From Candidatus Saccharimonadota bacterium (lineage in GTDB: Bacteria > Patescibacteriota > Saccharimonadia > Saccharimonadales > OFTM59), in the NCBI GenBank assembly GCA_029260855.1, contig JAJDCK010000011.1, positions 75,978-127,969 of the forward strand: a DNA stretch of 51,992 nt. The letters are read 5' to 3'. This document shows, one piece after another, positions 43,204 to 50,986 of this stretch. The translations under genes and the position numbers were made by a program. The notes beneath the pieces were generated by a model. That model was not told where the DNA came from. It made no database searches and saw only the letters and a program-made list of their open reading frames with translations. The first letter of the stretch is position 1. The number at the start of each line of letters is the position of its first letter.

Positions 43204-43755
43204 TTATTGCCCCTGGGCGTATTGCGCGATTAGAGGATGGTTTTTTATGAATTTCAGCTGGTCCTTGCCCCACCAAGAATAAATATCCGCGGTGTCCGCT
43301 TCAGCTGCTGCGACATAATCCTGCCAACTCATCCATTTGTAGGCTTCCACCTCATCAGGGTTTGGCTGCGGTTCACTGGTGGCCCGCGCTACATATACCG
43401 GGCAAAACTCATTTTCAATAATTCCTTTGAAGGGTGGTGTTTTATAGGTATATCTTGGCAAAATCACCTGAAAATCTTTGGCCGTCATGCCTAGCTCGTA
43501 ATCCAGACGCCGTTTTATAGCTGCCACCATGTCTTCACCTAGCGCCGGATGGCCACAACAACTATTGGTCCAAACTCCTGGCCAAACTTTTTTACCGTGC
43601 GCGCGCTGGGTAACTAAGAATTCACCTTTGTCATTAAAAACGTAGCAAGAAAATGCCAAGTGCAGCGGCGTATCCGCATGGTGCGAAGAAAACTTCTCCG
43701 CCGTCCCGATCGGCGCACCATTTTGGTCCACCAGTACTATTTGCTCCGCCTGCAC
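43204..43755 (-). CDS. idi: Isopentenyl-diphosphate delta-isomerase, type 1
   Basis: The 183-residue Nudix-fold enzyme has LAFSCYVFNDKGEFLVTQRA, VWTNSCCGHPALGED with the catalytic Cys, a metal-binding RRLDYELGM, and ENEFCPVYVA with the catalytic Glu. It interconverts IPP and DMAPP. The start follows the stop of ispH directly (43756/43755), so the two form one unit. IspH already makes both isomers, so Idi balances them or serves outside supply. Confidence 0.93.
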   Translation of the reverse strand: MQAEQIVLVDQNGAPIGTAEKFSSHHADTPLHLAFSCYVFNDKGEFLVTQRAHGKKVWPGVWTNSCCGHPALGEDMVAAIKRRLDYELGMTAKDFQVILPRYTYKTPPFKGIIENEFCPVYVARATSEPQPNPDEVEAYKWMSWQDYVAAAEADTADIYSWWGKDQLKFIKNHPLIAQYAQGQ

Positions 43756-44892
43756 CTATCTTACCCCCATAAGCCTGCGTAACTTCGGATCGCTAGGCTG
43801 GAATGTTCGCCCTCGATCTGTATCTTCTCCAACATAGACAACTGGAGACCTTGGGTTTAAGTACTCAGCTATACCCTCAACATTCTCAGACGGGGTTGAA
43901 GCGCCAGAAACCACTCCAACTATACCCTTTAGTTTGGGCAGCTGAAGCCAGCTATTAACTATATAAATTTCACAGGTATCATTAGGCCCTCTTTGCCGGA
44001 CTCGCTCAATAGCCTGTAGCTGGGCAGCATCTGCGATCTCGCTTGTATTTTGTGACTTAACTGAGCCGACTACTACTACTGATCTTAGCCCTAACCGTAC
44101 CAGGCTTACAGCGGACATTATGCGATCGCGTACCGTATTACAAACATCAGTAACACGATAGGGGTTTACTATTTCTAAACCTTTTTTTGCCGCACGCGCT
44201 TGGAGTGAATCAGCTAATTCTTCTGATCGTCCAGAATTGTTAGTGGTCTGTCCTACGACTGAGATGCGACCATGGCGTTTAACTTCTTCACTATTTAGAA
44301 TTTCTGAAATGTCACTTTCTTGACTCATAAATACCAGCGGCGTACCTGCTATTTCTGCTGCAGCTTTTGCAGCCACAGCCTCAGGGTGGCCGGGGCTAGA
44401 GAAGCTTATATAAACTACTGCTGAACCTTTTTCAGCAGCGCGCTGGATTTCATGATGCGTCTTTGTGACAAAGGGGCACGCCGCGTCGTAAACAATCAGG
44501 CCTCTCCTACCAGCTTCTGCCCGGGAGCGAGCATCAGACCCGTGCGCACTATAAATACCGATATCGCCAGGACTTAGCCCTGTTAGGTCACTATCTGTCT
44601 CTACCCCAGCATCTCGTAGAGGCTTTAGCGCATCATCATTGTGCACTGGCGGCTGATTTACACCAACACGAACATTTGGGTTTGACTTACGCGCCGCCAG
44701 GGTAGCTGCAAGAGCCATTCTAACTCCTCCGCAATAACCATAAGGCAAGCCAATCATTACAGATTCGACTCCTTCTATTTGAGGCTGGATGTCAGGATCG
44801 TGCGGAATATTTGCTTGGGCTGTAAAGCGTGTTACCAAACCATCTTCCATATGACGTATATCGAATGGGAATTCTGAGTTTTGTTCAGTCAT
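43756..44892 (-). CDS. ispH: 4-hydroxy-3-methylbut-2-enyl diphosphate reductase (IspH)
   Basis: This 4Fe-4S enzyme makes IPP and DMAPP in the last step of the MEP pathway. The three cluster Cys are at 54 (YGYCGGVRMA), 139 (YDAACPFVTKTHHEI) and 251 (TDVCNTVRDR); the substrate-binding His 84, His 117, Glu 171, QTTNNS and VVVGSVKSQNTSE / VVSGASTP segments are all present. At 378 residues it is somewhat longer than usual (about 310-330), with an extra N-terminal part of about 40 residues. TAAAAT lies 8 bases before the ATG. No other MEP gene is in the window. Confidence 0.93.
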   Translation of the reverse strand: MTEQNSEFPFDIRHMEDGLVTRFTAQANIPHDPDIQPQIEGVESVMIGLPYGYCGGVRMALAATLAARKSNPNVRVGVNQPPVHNDDALKPLRDAGVETDSDLTGLSPGDIGIYSAHGSDARSRAEAGRRGLIVYDAACPFVTKTHHEIQRAAEKGSAVVYISFSSPGHPEAVAAKAAAEIAGTPLVFMSQESDISEILNSEEVKRHGRISVVGQTTNNSGRSEELADSLQARAAKKGLEIVNPYRVTDVCNTVRDRIMSAVSLVRLGLRSVVVVGSVKSQNTSEIADAAQLQAIERVRQRGPNDTCEIYIVNSWLQLPKLKGIVGVVSGASTPSENVEGIAEYLNPRSPVVYVGEDTDRGRTFQPSDPKLRRLMGVR

Positions 44893-44974
44893 GACGCTTT
44901 ATTTTACTAAAAAACAACTACACCATCAATATATTATACCACATTTGTCAATAATGGTCATGGTTATTGCGTGT

Positions 44975-45469
44975 TTAAAGACCAAGGGTTTGATCACTTA
45001 ACGCATCTTCAGGGAAGTCCGAGGATTCATCAACCCCGCCCAAGGCTTGGTCAATCTCGGCAGATGTATCGTCAATCGATTCTGGCGTAACGGCTGCCTC
45101 AGCTTGGGTAGGCGTCTGGGTGTTTTTTGCGGGCTCAGGTGCATTTGTGTTTTGAAATGACAACACTGTAATAACCGCCAGAATCGCAGCAATAATTAAA
45201 GCAACTATAATTGGCACAATTGGCGCGTAATGCTTATGGGGCACGGTAGCTACTGGCTGCTTGACTGAGTCTAACGTGCTTGTTTCAGTAGTTGAACTTG
45301 AACTAGTCTGCTCCTCATCTGGGGGTGGAGCTACTACTGACGGGTTTGATGCTGACGGCACATCAGACCTTACGGGAGTAGAGGCTGGCGTGGGTGGTTG
45401 CACGTCTAAAATAGGAGTGTTTTGAGGTTCCCTGGTTTCCTGTGAAGGACTGGTGTTGTTTTCTTCCAT
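44975..45469 (-). CDS. Single-span membrane protein with low-complexity ends
   Basis: The 164-residue protein has a Pro/Ser/Thr-rich N-terminal half, one membrane segment (about 85-107) and an acidic Gln/Ala/Asp-rich tail. I do not recognise it. It follows the coiled-coil gene by two bases, so they are one operon. The low-complexity composition suggests a tether or scaffold rather than an enzyme. Confidence 0.68.
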   Translation of the reverse strand: MEENNTSPSQETREPQNTPILDVQPPTPASTPVRSDVPSASNPSVVAPPPDEEQTSSSSTTETSTLDSVKQPVATVPHKHYAPIVPIIVALIIAAILAVITVLSFQNTNAPEPAKNTQTPTQAEAAVTPESIDDTSAEIDQALGGVDESSDFPEDALSDQTLGL

Positions 45470-45471
45470 GG

Positions 45472-46143
45472 TTAGTTTGCCTTGTCATTATTAGAGTTTG
45501 TTCCGGCCTTGGCGGCTAGCTCGGCGCGCAGAACAGCTAAAGTTAGTTTGATAGTTTCTGTGACGTATTTACGAATGTTTTGGCCAGTTTCATGTAGTGT
45601 TTTACGGTGGCTTCTAGCGTCTTCCAGCGCAGCCTTGAACGCTTCGGGGTCGGCTTCACAATCCATTTCTGCAAGATCTGCTACTGCTTGTTTGTATTCT
45701 GCAAATTCTGTTTTAAAGGCAGCGATCCGCTCCTCTAGCTGTACAATCTGCATATCCAGCTGAGACGTGTCTATACCTTTTGCCTTAAGCTTGGAGGAAA
45801 GCTCAGTTAAATGACCGACAAGATTGCCGTAAACCTCGTTGCGGCTAGTCTCTATGCCCTGAATACGCCCTTCTACCGCACTAAGTTTGCCTTGTGCATT
45901 TTTACATCTTGCCTGTAGCCTAGTCTTTTGGGCGTTACTCAGGCGCAATTTAAGTTCATCTTTGCGCTCTTGAAGCCGTGCTCTTAATTCTTCTGGGCTG
46001 GAACGTGATCCGGGCTCAGTGGTTTGAGCCATGACCCTGTCAGACGAGTGATCTTCCCCGTAATGCGCCAAAACCGGTACGCCCACTGCTATGACGAGAG
46101 CAAACGCTCCAGCCGTTGTAAGGGCCGTTATTTTCCTATTCAT
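45472..46143 (-). CDS. Exported coiled-coil protein
   Basis: The 223-residue protein has a signal peptide or membrane anchor (about 8-27, ending near VLAHYG), then a long helical region rich in Glu, Lys, Arg and Leu (about 48-200) with heptad-like patterning, and a short polar end. Two Cys (ARCKN and MDCEA) could form a disulfide. A TGGAGG ribosome site and a TAGAAT box are upstream. I do not recognise the family; a periplasmic structural role is possible. Confidence 0.7.
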   Translation of the reverse strand: MNRKITALTTAGAFALVIAVGVPVLAHYGEDHSSDRVMAQTTEPGSRSSPEELRARLQERKDELKLRLSNAQKTRLQARCKNAQGKLSAVEGRIQGIETSRNEVYGNLVGHLTELSSKLKAKGIDTSQLDMQIVQLEERIAAFKTEFAEYKQAVADLAEMDCEADPEAFKAALEDARSHRKTLHETGQNIRKYVTETIKLTLAVLRAELAAKAGTNSNNDKAN

Positions 46144-46235
46144 TTTCGTCCTCCATATAAGGCTATTCTAACATAACCATATTCAGTAAGAGCAGCTGGA
46201 CTTGACTAGAATTACCTGCTTGAGTGGCCTGCTAG

Positions 46236-46357
46236 GCGCTGATGAAGCGCGCACTGAGCCGTACGTAAGGTACGGTGAAGGAGCACTGGAATCAGCAACA
46301 ACGCAGGACGCCAAGAATGCCAGCAGAGTTTCGGGCTCTGCCCGAAAGCAGGCTGGC
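46236..46357. other. Three consecutive perfect hairpins in an intergenic region
   Basis: The stems are GCGCT/AGCGC (46236-46240 with 46246-46250), CCGTAC/GTACGG (46259-46264 with 46270-46275), and TTTCGGGC/GCCCGAAA (46329-46336 with 46340-46347) enclosed by GCCAGC/GCTGGC (46319-46324 with 46352-46357). There is no T-run, so this is not a standard terminator. It could be a REP-like element, an mRNA-stabilising end of the 673-residue gene or a small RNA. Confidence 0.6.
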
Positions 46358-46370
46358 ATGGCATGTAGTT

Positions 46371-48392
46371 CTAGTAGTAGTACCAGTCGGTGATGTCGGC
46401 AGTATTAGTCACATCTCTAATTTTCTTGGGTTCGCCGCCATCCAAACTGACAGCGTAGTCAGCCGTTTCTTGATCTGTGCTAGTCCGAAACACCACGCTG
46501 TTATTGTTTAGCCACCTCACAGGCGATTTAAGTCCGCTGCGCTGATGAATCTCTTGATCCTCGTTTTTACTTATGTCATATGCCAAGAGAACACCCTTGC
46601 CATCCCGCTGATCCACCCAAAGACTCCGCTTGGCATTCGGGCTATTAGCGTATAGGCGGGACCTGAGGTTCGCCGGCTCACCCGGTAATTTGTTCGAGCT
46701 GTTTTTTGTTAAGTTATACTCGTACCAATTCTGTCCAAGTGATAAAGTTAGGTTGTCATAACTTGTTCTGTACATATTCCACGTCTCATCTACCAATGCT
46801 GTTTGGCGGTTACTGCCATCTGCCTTGATTTTGTAAAGCGACACGCTCTCTGTTTGGTACGCGCTGGAAGGCGCATAAAACACGTACCCGCGAGCAACCA
46901 TAACATCATTAAAGAAGTTACTGCTGGCAAGCTCACTATTTTCATCCATATCTTGGTCATAGCTCATTAATCGGTGACGCCTAGGATCTGCCGCGCTAGT
47001 ACTAGCCGCAATCTGCACATACACTACTCTGTCATCTATCCAGTCTATAGCCTGAATTCTTTCTGACTGCGCAGCCTCAACCGTACTGTTATCCGACAGG
47101 TCAATTATAGTAAGTTTACTCAGAAGATAACGATCTCGGTTACGCACGTTACCCCGTGTTGAAACAAGCGCCACTAGTTCTTTGGTCGGGTGAGAAAGCA
47201 ATACCATATCATCACGCTCACTACCGGTACCAGCCAGAACCAGTTCTTCGTTTTTGCCATCAACATCAATCTTGTAGACATCATATTTGCCTGAACGTTT
47301 ACTGATGAATGCGTGCTTGCGGTTCGGCACCATAGTTAGTACGTGCTCGGACTTGTCATCTGCATCAATTGTTAGGGTTTCTTCACGAAGATCTTCTCCG
47401 GTAATTTTTACTTCTATAGGAGAGTCGTCAGTTTTATCAATCGTCAACTTGATCTTGCCGTGCTCGTCTGAGAAAGCGGCCGCGTCATCACTTGTAGCTT
47501 CGATTTTAGCTAACGGGCTCCCCGACAAGTAGTCGCTAACAGAAAAAGAATACTGACTACCGACTGGCGTAAGGTTTCTGTCGCCAAGAGGATTGCTCCC
47601 CCAACCAAGCGTCACTGGCTGACGAACAGGCGCAAAGGCCTGTTTCTCGATCACCAACTCCGTCGCACCTAGTTTGATTTTATTAAACTGGGCCACACCG
47701 TCATTATCAGTAAGAACAGTTTCGCCCATTAAGCCGACCTGGACGTTCTTAAGTGGTTGGCGGGTACTTTGGTCTAGGACTTTGACGGATGCACCACTGC
47801 GCACACCGAAACTATTAAGCAAAAAATAACGGCTTGTCGGCATAGTTATAGCTGCGATCAAGCCAATAGTTAACACCGCAATCGTCAGCCGTCTAGCTAG
47901 GGTGTTGTGCCACCAATCACCGAAGAAGCGCTTTATGCGCCCAAACAACGTCAGCTTTTTATCCTCAAAGGCTTTTGCGATCTCTTTGTCTTCAGCTGCA
48001 AGCAGTTCATCGCTCTCTTGATGGGCAATTTCGTCGACCGCTTTTGCGGTCGCAGAGTCTTCAAGCTCTGGTTCTTCTGTGCTTACAACGACAGGCGGGG
48101 GGCTTACGTTTTTCTCTGTATCTACGGATTTAGAGTTAGTTGCAAAGACCTTCTCCTGCTCGTCATCTACAGTCTGAACAATGATATTTTCAGCCCGCTT
48201 GTCTATTTGTAGCTCCGGGGCAGTCAGAGTCTGTGGCTCGCTAATTTTTATTTCCGTCGGCAAATCGCTGGGTATGTCTGCCTCTGGGTCGGGCACAGAT
48301 GGATCAAGCATGCGCCTAACCTTGTCTTCAATTTTTTGCAGGTCATTATCTTGGTCATGCGTATCGCTGTCGCGTGGTTTTTTAGATTTCAT
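46371..48392 (-). CDS. Large membrane-anchored protein: PEGA/carboxypeptidase-regulatory-like domain and TolB-like propeller
   Basis: The 673-residue protein has an acidic disordered cytoplasmic part (1-165), one membrane segment (about 168-186), a carboxypeptidase-regulatory-like or PEGA-type beta domain (about 197-260: SVKVLDQSTRQPLKNVQVGL, TDNDGVAQFNKI), and a C-terminal beta-propeller-like region (about 360-673) with repeated WIDDRVVY, YDIS and DGxN motifs like TolB or DPP4 propellers. It is a probable envelope binding or sensing protein; no enzyme motif was seen. Confidence 0.78.
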   Translation of the reverse strand: MKSKKPRDSDTHDQDNDLQKIEDKVRRMLDPSVPDPEADIPSDLPTEIKISEPQTLTAPELQIDKRAENIIVQTVDDEQEKVFATNSKSVDTEKNVSPPPVVVSTEEPELEDSATAKAVDEIAHQESDELLAAEDKEIAKAFEDKKLTLFGRIKRFFGDWWHNTLARRLTIAVLTIGLIAAITMPTSRYFLLNSFGVRSGASVKVLDQSTRQPLKNVQVGLMGETVLTDNDGVAQFNKIKLGATELVIEKQAFAPVRQPVTLGWGSNPLGDRNLTPVGSQYSFSVSDYLSGSPLAKIEATSDDAAAFSDEHGKIKLTIDKTDDSPIEVKITGEDLREETLTIDADDKSEHVLTMVPNRKHAFISKRSGKYDVYKIDVDGKNEELVLAGTGSERDDMVLLSHPTKELVALVSTRGNVRNRDRYLLSKLTIIDLSDNSTVEAAQSERIQAIDWIDDRVVYVQIAASTSAADPRRHRLMSYDQDMDENSELASSNFFNDVMVARGYVFYAPSSAYQTESVSLYKIKADGSNRQTALVDETWNMYRTSYDNLTLSLGQNWYEYNLTKNSSNKLPGEPANLRSRLYANSPNAKRSLWVDQRDGKGVLLAYDISKNEDQEIHQRSGLKSPVRWLNNNSVVFRTSTDQETADYAVSLDGGEPKKIRDVTNTADITDWYYY

Positions 48393-48463
48393 TGTGATAT
48401 TTCAGAAGTCCTTATGCTTGAAGTTTATCAGATGTCACTAGGTCTGGCATATAATTAAAACTG

Positions 48464-48646
48464 ATGAATAGGCACCTACACCTTATCTCTTGGCTCGTAA
48501 TTGCTGTACTCGTTATCGCAGCCACCATTGTTCTGATCTTACAAACCAAGGCAGAAGATAGTCTGCCGGGGAGCACCGTAAGGCTCGATCAGCTTAATAT
48601 TCAAACCCGAGACCCCCAGCCGGCAGGCAAAAACATCACTCGCTAA
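48464..48646 (+). CDS. Small single-span membrane protein, 60 residues
   Basis: The protein starts MNRHLHLISWLVIAVLVIAA (membrane segment about 8-27) and has a polar outside tail ending RDPQPAGKNITR. TATAAT at 48450-48455 lies 8 bases before the ATG, in the style of the leaderless genes here, which supports it as real. It is divergent from the propeller gene and overlaps the convergent gene at its end by 4 bases. The function is unknown. Confidence 0.62.
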   Translation: MNRHLHLISWLVIAVLVIAATIVLILQTKAEDSLPGSTVRLDQLNIQTRDPQPAGKNITR

Positions 48647-49149
48647 TGTTTTTTACGAGGCTTCCCTTTGGACTTTTTCTTTCTTGGGTGCTTATGTTTT
48701 TTAACCAGTATGCTCGCCCCTGGTACTGTTGGAGCTATTTTTACATCCGAATACACAGGGCCCTTCAAGCCTAGGTTATCAGATGGCTTCTGAGCATATT
48801 TCATTAAGATGACTGATGAGACCACGGCCAAGACACTAAGCGCCAATAAAAATAGCTGTTTATCTCTACTTTTTGAGGTATCAGCTACAGTGTTGCGACT
48901 TCTAATAGGAGTACCTTTGGGGATTTCGATTTTAACAGACTGGTTAAGTAGCTGTTGCGGGCTTGTCGGTTGTACTTCAGTTTGTTGCTTAAAAAGTTGG
49001 GGCGAATTTGTCTGTGGGTTGCGCGTTTCGGGCACTGCTGGCCCGGCCTGCTGCTGAGCATAAAGCCGGCTAGGCACAAACACTATAAAGATAGCGAGCA
49101 CAGCAGCAGCTATAACCCATTCTTTTCTCAGAAACTGTGCAAAACCCAT
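48643..49149 (-). CDS. Membrane protein with Lys-rich C terminus
   Basis: The 168-residue protein has an N-terminal membrane segment or signal peptide (about 11-30), a Pro/Gln-rich outside stretch, a second segment (about 97-114), and a strongly basic tail (KKHKHPRKKKSKGKPRKKH) that would face the cytoplasm and could bind nucleic acid or phospholipid. I do not recognise it. TATAGT lies 9 bases before the ATG. Confidence 0.68.
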   Translation of the reverse strand: MGFAQFLRKEWVIAAAVLAIFIVFVPSRLYAQQQAGPAVPETRNPQTNSPQLFKQQTEVQPTSPQQLLNQSVKIEIPKGTPIRSRNTVADTSKSRDKQLFLLALSVLAVVSSVILMKYAQKPSDNLGLKGPVYSDVKIAPTVPGASILVKKHKHPRKKKSKGKPRKKH

Positions 49150-49159
49150 AACTTAGCTA

Positions 49160-49351
49160 CTATACCACGCCGTCTTTGTGGTAACGTTGCTTAAACATAA
49201 GCTTGACAACGCCAAAACATGAGCGTAGCTTGGAATGTATGGTAGATGTGCTCGTAGGTTGAGGGATTTGGCGCTTTATTGTGCTGTATTTGTTGACCAT
49301 AGTGTGCAAACGCCAACAAAAGTAAAATCCTAAAAGCAATAATAAAACCAC
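49160..49351 (-). CDS. Possible small membrane protein, 63 residues (GTG start)
   Basis: The frame starts with a hydrophobic stretch (VLLLLLGFYFCW) followed by a basic tail. A GGAGG ribosome site lies 11 bases before the GTG. A different frame with an ATG only 4 bases from the same site (complement of 49356-49358) gives a 55-residue alternative. I cannot decide between them; both are modest candidates. The ribosome site is buried in a hairpin at 49359-49389. Confidence 0.4.
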   Translation of the reverse strand: MVLLLLLGFYFCWRLHTMVNKYSTIKRQIPQPTSTSTIHSKLRSCFGVVKLMFKQRYHKDGVV

Positions 49352-49358
49352 AAACCAT

Positions 49359-49389
49359 CAGACCTCCTTCGATCGCAAAGGGAGGTCTG
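49359..49389. terminator. Hairpin after the helicase gene, with a buried ribosome site
   Basis: CAGACCTCC (49359-49367) pairs with GGAGGTCTG (49381-49389) around a 13-base loop. On the plus strand it is followed by ATTTTATTTATT, a fair terminator. On the minus strand, which carries the helicase and the small ORF, the 3' arm contains GGAGG just before possible start codons, so it could also hide that site. Confidence 0.5.
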
Positions 49390-49418
49390 ATTTTATTTAT
49401 TGGTATTAGTTTGCAAGA

Positions 49419-50957
49419 TTAATTAATAGGTATGGGGGTGGATGAGTATTCAGCAACTATCTTCATAATATCACTGCCGTATTTTTCGAGCTTGTGATCG
49501 CCAAACCCTTTAACCCCCAATAGCGCCTGAGGAGAAGACGGCGGCCTGGCGGCTATAGCCTCCAACACACTGTCGTGAGCAATTATATAAGCAGGCACGC
49601 CCTCTTCGCGGGCGCATCTCAATCGCCACAACTTTAACTCGGATAATAATCCAGTTTTAACCGGTGTCGTTTCGTGTGACGATAGGGGTTCTTCTACAGA
49701 CTCTGGTGTGTTTAATGCCAGCTGCCTAGAAGCGGCACGTAAGCTCCGGTCAAGATCATAGATCTTTTCGTGCATGCGTAGTGCCATGTTGTTAATTCCG
49801 CTCAAGAACAAACCGTCCAGACTTCGCACCCTAGAGAGTGCAACATAACCCATCCCGGGAGTAAATGATTTACTTAGGTCAATTTCGGCAGCGTCCAAGC
49901 TCATACCTTGGCTTTTGTGAATGGTGATCGCCCAAGCTAATCTGAGCGGCAGCTGTGCCACCTCAGCACGGACTCGTCCGTCTTCTTCTAGTTTCCAGCT
50001 GTGAGGAACAACCTTAATCTTTCGCTTGCCACCCACAATCTGCACAATCGGCTCATCATCACGAAAGGCGACCACCCGGCCGCGCGTGCCATTGAAAAAA
50101 CCAGCATTCATATTATTGGCCACGAACATAACCTCCGCGCCCAGTTTAAGCTCCAGAACTTCAGGTGCTAGAATGCCCCGTAATAGCTGCTCTACTTTGG
50201 CGGTAGACCCCTTTGTTTCCATCTCGTATTCGTATGATTCGTCGGTAATAGCCGACAAATACCTTTGATTGACTGTATCAATATCAATGTTATGGGCGTA
50301 CAGACGCGTCACAGGCTGGTCTGCTTCTGGCTTCGTCCCCATACGCGTTTGTAGTAACTCTTGATGTACCGCCTCCAATTCTCCGCGGCGCATAGCTTCC
50401 AATAGATCGAGCAGACCGTCTTCTTGCTGGCGATGCTGCTCGCTGAGATAGCAAATCTTTGGGCCTAGCTCCTCCCACGCTGGCGACAGGTGCACAAAAT
50501 CTAGCTCACCACCGCCTCGTGTAACTGGTGGCAGCTGGAACAAGTCACCAACCAAGATAACCTGTAAGCCACCAAAGGGCAACTCACTTTTGCGTAGCAA
50601 TTTGCACGCCTCGTTCAGCATGTCCAACCGCCGTCCGTGCAGCATCGATACTTCATCGATCACCAATACGTCAGTTGCATTATAGCGCTTTACCAGTCGG
50701 GCATTGCCGGCCAATTGCTGGCGATCTCGGGGACCTAGCTCCTCGCGGACACCAAGCCCCGACCACGAATGAATCGTCGTACCACCAATGTGTGTAGCCG
50801 CAATACCTGTACTGGCTGTTACCGCCACCGTCTTGCCTGTCTTAACGGCGCGCCTAACGAATTGGTTTAAAACATACGTCTTGCCAGATCCCGGGGGACC
50901 AGTCAAAAACACCGACCCCCCACCTAACATAACTCTCAGTGCCTGCACCTGCTTCAT
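49419..50957 (-). CDS. PIF1/RecD-like DNA helicase with C-terminal HRDC domain
   Basis: From the ATG at 50957 the 512-residue protein has Walker A TGPPGSGKT at 19-27, the PIF1-type ASTGIAATHIGGTTIHSWSG, Walker B VLVIDEVSM, LVGDLFQLPPV, an SH3-like insert and the UvrD-C-like AITIHKSQGMSLD...YVALSRV. An HRDC domain (RCAREEGVPAYIIAHDSVL...LLGVKGFGDHKLEKYG) ends the protein. It would unwind DNA 5' to 3' in genome maintenance. This start was chosen over the upstream TTG because TACAAT (complement of 50964-50969) lies exactly 6 bases before it, in line with other genes here. Confidence 0.9.
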   Translation of the reverse strand: MKQVQALRVMLGGGSVFLTGPPGSGKTYVLNQFVRRAVKTGKTVAVTASTGIAATHIGGTTIHSWSGLGVREELGPRDRQQLAGNARLVKRYNATDVLVIDEVSMLHGRRLDMLNEACKLLRKSELPFGGLQVILVGDLFQLPPVTRGGGELDFVHLSPAWEELGPKICYLSEQHRQQEDGLLDLLEAMRRGELEAVHQELLQTRMGTKPEADQPVTRLYAHNIDIDTVNQRYLSAITDESYEYEMETKGSTAKVEQLLRGILAPEVLELKLGAEVMFVANNMNAGFFNGTRGRVVAFRDDEPIVQIVGGKRKIKVVPHSWKLEEDGRVRAEVAQLPLRLAWAITIHKSQGMSLDAAEIDLSKSFTPGMGYVALSRVRSLDGLFLSGINNMALRMHEKIYDLDRSLRAASRQLALNTPESVEEPLSSHETTPVKTGLLSELKLWRLRCAREEGVPAYIIAHDSVLEAIAARPPSSPQALLGVKGFGDHKLEKYGSDIMKIVAEYSSTPIPIN

Positions 50958-50986
50958 CCGGCTATTGTAGCAGCTGTACAAGAAGA

